64,000 nucleotides of DNA, from contig VXBA01004389.1 in the NCBI GenBank assembly GCA_013399895.1, positions 868,001-932,000 of the forward strand, given 5' to 3'. Shown here piece after piece: positions 50,301 to 62,100 of this stretch (position 1 is its first letter; every line of letters begins with the position of its first letter). Under the pieces are notes generated by a model. The model worked only from the letters and a program-made list of their open reading frames with translations. It did no database searches and was not told the origin of the DNA. The stretch comes from Serilophus lunatus. Lineage: Eukaryota > Chordata > Aves > Passeriformes > Eurylaimidae. The translations under genes and the position numbers were made by a program.

Positions 50301-53300
50301 TCTTAGTATTGAATGTTATCATTTCTATTCCCTACTGAAAGATCCTCCTATCTTAGGGGAATTAAGTAACTAAGCTAGACTAAGCTATCGGAGGAGGGGG
50401 GAAAAACAGCTAAATTTTGTTCATAGGCTGAGTTTATGGACACACTTTGCATTTCATATGAAAACAGGCCTCAGTAAGGCAGAGTGTAAATGAAGTTAAG
50501 AACTGGCATGCTCAAAGATCAAACAAACTAATGCTAACATTGAGTTATATGGCTGATTGTAGGATGGTACCTTTAATCAGTTTTATTTGAGATAAGTTTT
50601 GAGTTAGTTATCATCTCTGTAATGGCTGTCACATGTAGTGCCTGCAATATAGTAGTTATAACACCAGTAGCATTTCTATGTTCATTCATGAGCAGTTGTT
50701 ACACATGATTAACCTGTCTAATCCATGATTTCATTAATGCTATATTTTGTATTACATGATTATTGCAGGGCATGATTTCTCAGGGAAATATGGATGATAC
50801 CATATATTGTGAGAGCTGGTAACTAATTCCTGCTTTTTAAAATTGCTACAAACATTTCCAGGTTTCTCTCAAACATTTCACATTGTTTAGCTTTCATGTT
50901 GAACTTCCTCAGACCTGTCAGGTAAATCACGATGAGAATGTTAAGAGCATTTAAAGCTGTCAATAAAATACACTTTGCCCAACACTGTTTCATTTTGGAG
51001 GAACATCCACGCTAAACTGATGTTGCAATGTGTGTGTGGTTTTTTACTTTATTGTCTCTGTGCCATATAAATGAATAGCTGATTTTTAAGCTGCACTTCT
51101 GGCATGACAGTGACATTAACTTTCAGGGTTAGGCAGTGCTATAAAACATAATCTGATTCTGGGGTAGGTCACCAGTATAAATCTCTAACATAAATATATT
51201 AATTTATATGATTAAATTTTTACAAAGTCTGTTCACTTTGGGGATTTTTTTTGTTTGTTTTTCCAGTAAAGTTACTTTGGCTAGACTGGGATTTGATCCA
51301 AAGCCCAAGAGAGTCATAGACATCAGTAATAAAGTAAAACTTTATTGAAAAGGAACTCTGCAGTCAGGTTGACCTTTATGCCTTTGCAGTATTTCTGTCT
51401 GCAGCATATGTTTGGAGTGGTTTGCTCTAAGACCTCAGTAATATAAACGGAGGGATTTTAGTGCTGGTAAAAATGGTAAACACACTACTGTAACTGGTCA
51501 CAAAAGAGATATTCCATACAGCCAGCAAGCAGCTTAATTATTTAGATGGTGAATTTGTCTTGCTTACATGGCTTTTGTTTAAAATCAGCAGTGTGAGAAA
51601 TGTGAACCTCTACACTTTGTTATATGCTTGTAGGAGAATCTTTTTGACCATAGTGAGAATATGTGTTCATAGTCCTCAGCCTTGAGCATCACCTTCCTCT
51701 TGATGATTCCTGCTTTGACATTTCCATTTACATGCCCTGTTGCATTCATTGCAAAGTGAATTTCCTCTCTAGGTAAAGCCAGTGTAATTGCATTTTGACT
51801 GCCCGAGTTCTCTGTGGTGTTAGAAATCTAACGTAAAACATAAATCTGATCTAGAAATGTGACCGCTCAGATATCTGTGTTCTCACTCTCCTCTGAGGTG
51901 AAGTATTGCATCATTACATCTGGTATTAGTAGGTAACCAGACATTTCTGGATATGCCTGCCATGATGTGGAAACACATCCAGAATTCCATCTGGCTCTCA
52001 CTTTTCAAAAGCATAAAAGGCTTTTCTCTGAGGATTTTTGTAGAAAGTAGCTGTAGGTTCTGCAAGTGTGATCCTTTAACTGCCTTTCAGTTTATAAGGT
52101 TGTAGCCAACGTTCCTTTTATTAATGAACTTCTGGGTTTTTTTAGAGAAGGTGCACAAATTTTCTTCTCTTTACCACAATAAGTAACATCCAAAATATTT
52201 TAGAATCTCCTTTTTCCCCTGGCTAGGGGAACAGCAGGGGCTTTCCAACCAAGCAGTATCATTTTCCTACTGGATAAGAAGAGGAAATAATAAATTAAAA
52301 ATCTTAATTGAAAATAAAGAATCAAAGTAGGAGGCATATGAGATCAGCTTTAAAATCATTGGGGTAATTTCTTGCATAGCCCAATTCTATAGATGAAGTG
52401 CTTAGGCAATAATTTATAGGGTTGATCTTGATCTACTATAGAAAGGTATTTTAAATAATCATATCATATTGAAGCTAAATCCTTAAATTAAGCCCTGTGA
52501 TTGTAAAAGAAAAAAAAAGAAAAAATTATGTTTGAAAACTTAGGAGTTTCCTTTTCTTTTGAAGTACATCCAGTGCAATTACAAAGGAATGCTCTGTTAA
52601 TTGAAAGACAGGAGAGGCTGTTTACACAAAGCTACATGGAAAGTGTACCCAGTTGTTAAGGTTGACATCTGAATGGAATTAGAGAAATGTAATGAGATAC
52701 AACTTCAGCATTGTACAGTTGAAGGCATTCTTGTAGTGATTTAAAATTGGTCTAAGGTCTCTTTGGAGTAGTTATTAGTAAATCCAAACTGTTTATGAGC
52801 TTTGATTTATAAAACTCCTGAAACTTGTGTGCATTAAAGTAGGCACAAAACCAGTAGTAGTTTTGATGTTTGTTTTGGCATTACAATTTGTACTAAGTTT
52901 CAGGGAATTCTCAATAACAGCAGAAGCTGCTTTATCTGAACAACTTTCACCTGAAGAAAACTTTTGTTTTCCTGAAGTCTGTATGGGTTGCTGATAATTC
53001 AGATGCTCTGAGAGTGCAGCAATTTCCAGGTATATATCCTCTATGAAACATCTTTAGGCATCATCTTTTAACCATTTTCCTTAGTGAGACCAGAACGTGA
53101 ATTACTGATGTGTATTGCATTTGCACTTAAAAACCCGATTTCAGAGTGTGTTAAACCTTGATCTATTTTTGATAGAAATGTAGCATTTTAATCTAGTTTC
53201 CATTTAATGGTAAGGATACTCATGCAGAGAAAAACATATAATTGAGGTTTGATGCAGTGATTTTTAAGCCAAGAAAACAGCAGGATAGCAGTGGTAAATC

Positions 53301-53850
53301 TGAAATGAAGATGCATGTCTCTTCAGAAACTCTTGTTTTTTTCTTGCCCTTTATACCAAATTGGTGTATCCATTATTCCAGGATAATACAGTTCAAGCAA
53401 AGACCAGAACTTTACCCTTTTCTTTAAAAGTGGACACTGGCTTTTGCCTGGAGTGTCTTTGTTTTGTCACTTCATTTTCTGAGGGGAGGTCAGTTAAATG
53501 ACAAATATAGAATATTTTTAATTAAAATCAGATTTAAGCTATTATTTTTAAATCCTCTATATTAATAGAGATCTAATGAATGGAAATGAAAGTCCTATAT
53601 TGCAAATACTGAAAAGTGCTTATATATTTTTAACAAAACCAGTATATATAAGAATATTTGAAAAATGTGAAGGTGAAAATTTGAAGATTGTTCTTGTGTT
53701 CATAGGTTTATAAATTGAAATTCTTAATACCCAGTACCAAAACCCTATAAAAGGGCTAATGAAAAGGAAATGTAATGTATTCTGATTAACAGCCTGTGTA
53801 ATACAATCAATGTGTGTGATGTTTTTGTTCTGTATTATATTTATTATATG
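47341..53850 (+). other. Possible extended 3'UTR of SLC35F5 or intergenic DNA
   Basis: AT-rich, without splice-linked coding segments or clear CR1 pieces. It contains AATAAA signals at 48325 and 50962 and a short GGTCTGTG repeat at 48201-48239. A 129-codon open frame at 49705-50094 has no recognisable domain and looks like chance. Confidence 0.3.
48201..48239 (+). repeat. Three-unit GGTCTGTG short tandem repeat
   Basis: GGTCTGTG occurs at 48201, 48219 and 48232 separated by T-rich spacers; two copies continue as TGTGGTTTG, a RUNX-type sequence. It is probably low-complexity expansion in the extended 3'UTR or flank. Confidence 0.7.
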
Positions 53851-53859
53851 TAAGTAAAC

Positions 53860-53865
53860 AATAAA
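53860..53865 (+). terminator. Candidate distal polyadenylation signal AATAAA
   Basis: AATAAAG in a locally AT-rich setting. The 6.5 kb between 47340 and here is AT-rich, has no recognisable transposon and could be a long alternative 3'UTR. Confidence 0.25.
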
Positions 53866-53899
53866 GATTTTAAATCTTATTTTCTTAACAGGAGTTGGT

Positions 53900-56800
53900 A
53901 TTTGGTTAGGGTTAATGATTGATGTGTTTTATATCATCAGTTAAGAAAAAATGTATGGTCACTTAAGGGTGGGCTTAAAGGTGAGTTTTGGGATGTCTCA
54001 TTTTAGCTGTAGGTCAGGCAGGATGTCAGAGGCCGTGATTTGGTCTCAGATTGGACTGTGCTGGTTTTTTGCTGGAGGAGCATTAATTTATTTACAGTGG
54101 CTACTATGGGGCTATGTTTGGGATTTGTGCTGAACACAGGGTTGATAATATAGTGATGTTTTTGTTGTTGCTGAGCAGGGCTTTCACAAAGACAAGGCCT
54201 TTTCTGCTTTTCATACTGCCCTGCTGGTGAGGAGACTGGGGGTGCATGGGAAGCTGGGAGGAGACACAGCCAGGACAGTGACCCAAACTGACCAAAGGCA
54301 TATTCCAGACCATATGACATCATGCTCAGTAAATAAAGTGGGTGGTAGAGGGGGGAAGTGGGGGCATGTTTGGAGTGGTGGTGGTTGTCTTCCCAAGTCA
54401 CTGCTACATGTGGTGGGGCCCTGCTCTCCTGGAGATGCTGAACACCTGCCTGCCATGGGATGCAAGTCAGTTCATTCCTTTTTTTGCTTTACATGCATGC
54501 ACAGCTTTTGCTTTCCCTATTTAACTGTCTTCATCTCAACCCACGAGTTTTCCAGCTTTTACCCTTCTAGTTCTAGTTCCCCTTCTGATCCTGCTGGTAG
54601 GGGAGTGAGCGATCAGCTCTGTGGGGTTTGGTTGCTGAATGGCGTTAAACCATGGCAGTCTGGTAATTGAAGTAGTAAACTGCCGAATTTTAATCCCTTT
54701 TGGCAGCTACAGGTGTTTTTTATTTGCAAATACCTGAATGATAAAGTGAGACCAGCAGGAGGAGCTACTGCAGTGCCATCCTGCTCTCTCTTCCTTCAGC
54801 TCCTGTGTCAGGACTTATATAATAAGTGGTAAAAAGACAATTAATTTACCTGTTTATCATCCTTGATTCCTGGAGTTAACCAGGGCTAGAGACTGACCTT
54901 TCTTCATGCAGCTGAACTTCCAGTGTCTTTAATAATTAAAATCTTGGGGATCATAGGAATTTACCTAAGTACTTAATAAAAAAATGAGGGGACAAAAAAA
55001 TTTTCTACCATAGGCTTTTCTGAGTTTTGTTGACTACCTACAGCTGAATTCTTTTTACTGAGACCATCAATATTACTGCACAGCTGTAGGAAGCAGATTT
55101 TTACACTGAAACAAGAGATACTTGCTTTGCCATATCTAAAATGTGCAAAAATGCAATAGGATGTTACCAAATAGATAACTCTTAAGATCAAAGTTTCTTA
55201 AAAAAATTGTAGGTATACAGACATCATGCCAAATATAAATCACAATGTGGAGAAGCAAGAGAATTCATGAAACACGTAGTTTAGCCAAAGACTTGGAAAT
55301 GCAGAGAGGATTCCTGTCTGAGCCAACTTCACCTGCACAAGTCCACAGGGAAGAGTCCTGGCTTTCCCTGGCACTGCTCTGTCCTAACGTCTAATGAAAC
55401 CTTGTAATGAGGAAGGGTGATGTAATCAAAACAGTCATGTCATGGAAGCTGCTCTTACAATGTCTGCCCTGGAACAACTATTAAATTCAAAGAATAATAT
55501 GCCTATGATTTTTTTTTTTTTAACAGCAGACTTAATAAATTATGGTAAGAAACTTGCTTAACTGCTTTGAAGAGGGTTTATGACCTTCTTTAAAAAGGGT
55601 TTATAACAATTCACTGTAGTGATTTATGCAACAATTTATCCATGTCACCAAACAGGCAAATATCGTGATCTTTTTTTTGTGCAGTGTGTATGGGTCTTTT
55701 GTTTTATCTTACTTGGCAAGGAACTCTGAGAGACATTTAGTGTAGCAAAATTGCTTAGTCAAGGCCGTAGTGCCCTTCAGTACTTACAGTTTTGAGGGGA
55801 TGTTGTAACTAATTAACATGGAGTTCTCATATTTCATGACAACAGGAATTCTGAAGCTCAAATTAAGGGCTTAAAAAGTTTCTATATACTTGCAAAGGCA
55901 AATTGGCAATAACAAGCCTGTTCTTTTTCTAATACCCTAATTCATGGCTAGAATTCCAGTCATTGTATGATCCCTCCCTTTTAAGCCATAGATATAATGT
56001 AAAATATGGAATAATTTTTGGCAGATTCTGCCCTTAAAATGTATCACTTTCTTGGGCCATGTCAGTACTAGATGAGTTGTGCTGAGTGGACAATTGGCTG
56101 CATGAATGGCTGGGGCAGGTGGCCACAGAACCACAGGGAGCAGGTCGTGCAGTGGAAACTTTGTGGAGATGTGTGAAGGACCATGAGGAGAGCAGGGAGC
56201 TGGGAGTGATTTGCCTTCACGCACTAGATCTGCAAGTGGGGCAGCTACAGGGTAAACAACAGAGGTAAGTAGTAATTTTGGGGGTTGTTTTTTTTGGTTT
56301 GTGGGGAGTTGCCTGCTTGTTTTTCCTTAGCCAAAATGTAAATCAATGCATCATTATTCTGTTAGGCTACTGCGATCTAAACTCTTTTCTGTGGAATCTT
56401 GACACCTAGTGCTTTTCTGTACAAAAGAATCAGCCAGTGCAGGCTGCCTAGATTGCTTTCAATCTTTAGGATGTAATTTGTTGACACATTATCCTATTCT
56501 ACTCTGTATACTCTTCAGTTTTAGGAGACACATTTCATACATGAAACTGCCACTTGCCAGAAGCTCAGTGTCACTTGCTAGAAGGTGAGATTTAAAGCTT
56601 CTGAAAAGGATGATCTAAACCCTATTTTCAAACTTTTATTTTCTCTCAACAGTATGCATGTGGGAGACATTCTTGGATTTTATTTATATCTGCAACGCAA
56701 GTATATTCCATTTATATTGATTTTAAAAAACTTGGACAAAGCTTAAGGTTTCCAAATAAACTATGGTTTATGATTTGTCTTGCTCCTCTTCCTTTCTTCC

Positions 56801-59020
56801 CCACATATTCCCCTCTCTGCTCCCAGTGCCTACTTCAAGCTTATGTGACAGAAAAGCCAGTTGTTCGAGTCTGTGGCTGTGCAAGCTTTCAGGACTTGTT
56901 TTGGTAGCGTTACAATTTGCTGTCACATAATGTTCATATCATAAACATTTCTTAATTATCTAAATAGGCTTTTCTTCATGGGAACCTTCCACTGTTGGGC
57001 CATTTACTAGGCTGCTTTGATTTAACTTCTAGGATCCTGCTGCTAATGATGATGGAGAACTCATGATTAGGCTGTGAGTGTGCATTTACACAATGCGAAG
57101 GAAGCTTCATAAAGGAACATTCTGTATCTGTAACACTGTTCTCATTTAGAAAGAAGCTTATCTGCCTGTAGATGTACTTTTGTGGGTTTTTTAGTCCCAT
57201 TGGAAGGAAAAAATTACAAAATTTTAAAACAAGTTACAGGCAAACAGGCAAGTGAGAGGTTTGTGACCATGGAGCACGTGGTGATCTCAAGGGAATGGGA
57301 GATGAGGAGCAAATGTGACACAAGGACCATGATGACTGGAAGTGGGCCTCCTGCATACTTTTCCCCAAGTCCTCCCTGCCTTTTTATATATTTTCTTACT
57401 CTTGAGTAATTGAGAGGACATCATTAGTTCATAATATAAATATTTTAAAACATTATGGATATGTGTTAGTAATTTAAAAAGTGTCTTTTATTAAAACAGA
57501 TTTTGACAGAAGTGCCAACACTGACTTCTACCTCCCCTCTTCACTGTTAGGTAAAAGCTGATACATCTCCATCTGTCACTCTTGCATGTGATGTTTTCCT
57601 CAATGTTCAAAAATGAAGTGGGATTCATTACTCTCCATATAGGAATGTGTTGGTCATAGTGAATTTCAAGTGTAGGAAGAGAAGCTCCTGAAAAATGTGT
57701 TCCTAGAATAGGATAAAAGAGAGTCTCACTGAAATATTTTTCTTAAGGAAATGGTTATGGACTAAGGCAGCATCCTCTCTGAGATGCAAAGGGGTAATCA
57801 AGACCAGCCTTACCTAGACAAGAAAAAGAGCAAAGTGATGATCTGGCAGGAGCTGATGGAGAGCCATGGCAAGGGAACGAACAGCCCTTCAGAACTAGAT
57901 TTGGAATGGATTTTCAGTAAATGAGGTACCCGAGCTCCTGCAAAAGGACTCAGCCTGAGCTGAAATTATTCCTGTCCTTGTCTGTTTCTCTTGTACTTCA
58001 GGGTAAGGTAAGAGGTTGAGTTCTTGATGAGGCTTCGAGACAGAACAATTTTGTGAGAGTCCAGACTGTTCTGTGAATAGTAGATGAATAACCTTCAGAT
58101 TCTCATGGCTTAAAAGTTCCAAAACACACAAAAACTTAAATAGAAGAAGTGTTTTATTATTTTAAAAACACTAATTCGCCTTTAGGATCTAACTGATCTA
58201 AAGGTTTGGTAACACATGGGATTATTTAATGAAAGAATCTAATGTCACCTTGGTGCTCTGCCAGAGTAATTCCTCAAAGCACCTAGTTAATGCTTTTAAT
58301 GATGTATCTGCTTTCTGGCACTGGTCTGCCATTATACCTGCCAATCTCCCTCCTCCCTTTGCAGATGATTTCCCAAACTGACACATTTATGTCTCCCTTT
58401 ATAAATTCTTCATTTTTCCCTATTTTGCCCCCCCCGCCCCCCACCTCACAGGTTTATAAAAAGACTGTTCAATTCTAAATTGTTTGAAAAATTGGCTACA
58501 GTCACCCTAGCAGTATAGCAAAGAGGCATAAGTACAGAGGAGTTGAGAATACTGGCTTTGCATATTTCTCCTTACATACCAGACTATTTAAATCAGAAGT
58601 ATGTGTTGGCCTTGAAGCATATCTTCAAGGAAGCTCTAACAAAGCTTCTTGTTCCACATAACAATATTTTGTTATATGTTTAGAGAACACTTTAGTTTGG
58701 TTTTTAGGAGAGGTTAATAGTTTCAAGGTAAAGGTTGCTGTGTGTAAACTCAACACAAAGCAGACTTTCAGAGAAACTCTACAGTCTTACAGTCAATTCC
58801 ATAGTGTCCTTCAGAATTTCACCTGTTCCAAGGACCAAATCTTTTATGTGATGCTTTGAATGTTGTGAGTAGACACAATACTACCTCTTCCCCTTCCTTA
58901 TCATTACTGATTATACTTGGAGTTATACTTGAAGTTCCTTCACCTTTCAGTGGTTTGGGTTTTCCCCTTACTTGTATTGATTATAATTTTATTTTTTTAT
59001 GAGGTGAAAACAAGATAATA
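53900..59020. other. Downstream intergenic region, proximal part
   Basis: AT-rich DNA with a GC-richer patch at about 54150-54660. It holds overlapping chance frames up to 147 codons with no recognisable domain or splice-linked partner. No RNA gene was recognised. Confidence 0.5.
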
Positions 59021-59024
59021 AATT

Positions 59025-59148
59025 GTTGGCACAGTTACTGCAGGGCCTGGGCTGAAAGCTGTAGTTACTGCTTTCTTAAGAACTGAGGTGTTCTTCAGGA
59101 CATACAAACTACAGCTCTCAGCCCAAGCCCTGCAGCAATTTTGCCATC
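59025..59148. repeat. Long near-continuous inverted repeat (hairpin, 59-position arms, 6-nt loop)
   Basis: Bases 59025-59083 pair antiparallel with 59090-59148 with no indel: 46 Watson-Crick pairs, 3 G-T pairs and 10 mismatches, closing on loop TGAGGT. The best part is 59038-59066 against 59107-59135, 27 of 29 paired (CTGCAGGG...GCTGTAGTT). It is far more extended than expected by chance. It could be a palindromic transposon remnant, an inverted duplication or an RNA hairpin gene; the sequence alone does not decide. Confidence 0.9.
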
Positions 59149-62100
59149 TTGTCTCTCATATTCCCTTAAATCTCCCTAATTCCTTCTGCCCTGCCTGACC
59201 TGTGCTACTCAGGCAGTCTGTTTTCATCCCAAAGTCCTTAATCAGTCCTCACTAGAGATGCCAGCACTTAGACATCAGTGCTATTGCCAGTGCTGGGCCA
59301 GGACCTTTAATACAGATGCCACGAGAGAGACACCAATGAAGATTAACTGCTATTTGTTAGATTTTTAAGGGAAGTCTTTTAGCTGTTTAAAAAGAGAGTA
59401 GGGATTTCTCCAAACTGCTAAAAGACTTATTTCTTCAGTGTACCAAATGTCAGTTTACCTTGATTGCTGCTCCTGCAGAAGCTGTGCCTGTACCCAAGGG
59501 TATGGAGCCACAGCAATGGAGATGCAGAAATGTTAGAAAGTATGGCTGAGGTTCACAGTGCTTGAGGAACTGGCCTAGGCTCCCCAAAACCCACATCCAT
59601 AGGAGACGAGAAAAAGGAATAAGCCAAGGAGAGAGAGAGGTAGGGAGACAGGTAAATAGAGTGGCACATACACAAATGCTTAAAGGCTGTGCAAGTCCTC
59701 TCCCTCTGCCTATCTCAAATTCTGCCCTTTAATGTAGTTAACAGTAACTCCTAAAACTGGAAGATCAAAGGTTTTCTATGTTTAACTATTCTACAAGCTA
59801 TTCCTTTTTAAAGCGGTGAAATAATTTTTATGTTCTGTGTCCCCTTAGCCCAGACACACCTGGCAGCATCAAAACACCCAAGAAATATCTCCATATTTAT
59901 TTTTCTTATAAAAATTGCATAAACTAAAAAACATTTTAAAAATGTCCTTCTGGCAATAATATTTCATAACTCTCCGCCCACAATCTATTGAGACTGAATG
60001 TTTGCTTCCTCTGAGCCACCTTATTGCCTCTAAGCCTATTCACGGACCTCTAAAAATACTTTTCCTGCCTTCTGCAAATCACGAAGCTCAGGTTAAGGCA
60101 GGAGAAATTCCTCTACTGGTAAATGGACTCTGATGGTTAGTGGTACCCTGATGTGGTTTTTTGTCTGGTTTTTAATCACATGGTAGTCCCACAAACCTGC
60201 TGGGTTTTTCTTTTTCCCATCTTTGTGTGCACCAATTTACTCCATAGAGATAGCCTGGCTTCTAAAAGTTGGGAGTCTGAAGTGTGTGTCTTTTACAGGA
60301 GGGATAATTACTTGCATATAAATTGTACTCTCTGAAGGTATATCTAAAAAATCACCCCTTGCCCATATGCTCACTGTCCCGCTGAGCTGAGATTTCTCTG
60401 TGCTTTATGGGCATTAAATATAGAATGTCTCTTCCCCCCTTCTTAATTTGCTGCTGTGTTGGGAGGGTTTTTTTACCTTCTTTTGCAGACAAAGTGGACT
60501 TTTGGAGAATTCAGTATAGCTGAAACATCTCAGCAGGTGTGGTGTGAAACTGGGCTTGCTGTGAACACTGACTTACAACTTTTTGCTCAGAGGCATCCAA
60601 CCGAGTCTCTGTTCAGGTGAACAAAATCCCACTTCTTGTAAGAACATTACAGGCTGGATCATCAACTGGGAGTCAAAGGCACAGCCTCATTTATTTGAAT
60701 GAATCTTTGCTAATTTACATCAATCAAAAAATCTGATTTTAATGGACAATCTGCAGTTAACCCCTACAATGGGTAAGTAACTGTCCCTAAACGTTGCCAT
60801 TAGGGTGCTTATTTTCTGTTAATTTCATTTTCTAACTTTTCTGTAGATATTTTTGGTAGCAAATTAAAATTTGTATGAATAGAAGGAAGAGATATACCTG
60901 AGGCTTGTTACAGTAAAAATGAGAGAATAGGAGCAACAGAGATTTGTCTTGCTCCTTGCTGATTGAATGAGCCCATGAGGATCACATGAATTAATTCTTT
61001 ATATTTAGTGTGAATTCTTTGTTGTCCACCACCCCAAAAGTAATGCAGTAAGTAGGTACTTGCTACTATTTTCTGTCTGCAGAACATCCTTTTAAGAATC
61101 AGTTATGTACGCTGCAATAATTATTTATTCTTAATTAACATGATAATTTTATTCATGGCTTCCTTTACTGGTCATCTGTTCTTTGATTTGAAACCTAGGT
61201 CTGGCAAAATTTGTTTGCCTGCAGTTGCTTGAGAGGAAGACTATAAAATTAATTGAACTGCTTGGCTCTAGTCAATGGCCTGTAAATGTGCATCTTGATC
61301 AAACAGAGGTATATAGAATTTTCCAGGCTAGCAGCTGGTCTGGTATGCAGAGTCTAGTTTTATTCACCCAGTACAACTATTGTTTGTTTAATGAAAGAAA
61401 GGAGAAGACACCTTTTAGCGAAGTACAAGTCAAGAATTAGGAAACTGATTCACTCTTCAGGTGTTTAGTTATCCACAAGAGGTCATCTTACCAAATATAC
61501 TCCATATGAGTTGATTTATCTCAATAGTAATATTTTATTATACACAATTGTTGAGGTATCCAGAGAATTGCAAGCTAAAGGCAGAAAGGTGAACCTGGTA
61601 GCTGACACAATACCTGGTGTTCAGCTCAGTATTCCTCCTTGGCCTTATAGGTAGCAAGACATGGCCAGTGAGAAAGGGAGAAGAGGCATGTGTTGCATTA
61701 ATGGATCATCACAGTGTGTCATTCAAATTCACTTTAGGAAACAGTTCCAGGTATGTAAAGTGCAATAATGTACTAATAACATGCAGTATTTGCTGATGTT
61801 GAAAACTTAACTGCATAGAATTTGCAATCCTACATAGCATAATAAAAATTAAGCAAAAACAGACCCAGGAGGGTACATTTGTATAGTTACTCCATACAGC
61901 CCTTAGCTGTTAGACACTGTCATCCTTTCTAATTACTTCAGCCACTAGTTCAGGAGAGTGTCTTGCTGAATTCACATAATCTTAGCCCAGTGTTCATATC
62001 CTGGCTGATTATTTTATTGTGTCCTTGGAGATGGCAGGCAGCATGCACACAGCAACAAGGCAGCTGTGCTGCATGGGACATTCCAGAAAATTCAGGAGGC

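Noticed and set aside
54227..54670. 147-codon + strand frame, with overlapping frames on both strands
   Set aside because: Multiple frames open at once indicates low stop density, not coding; no family match.
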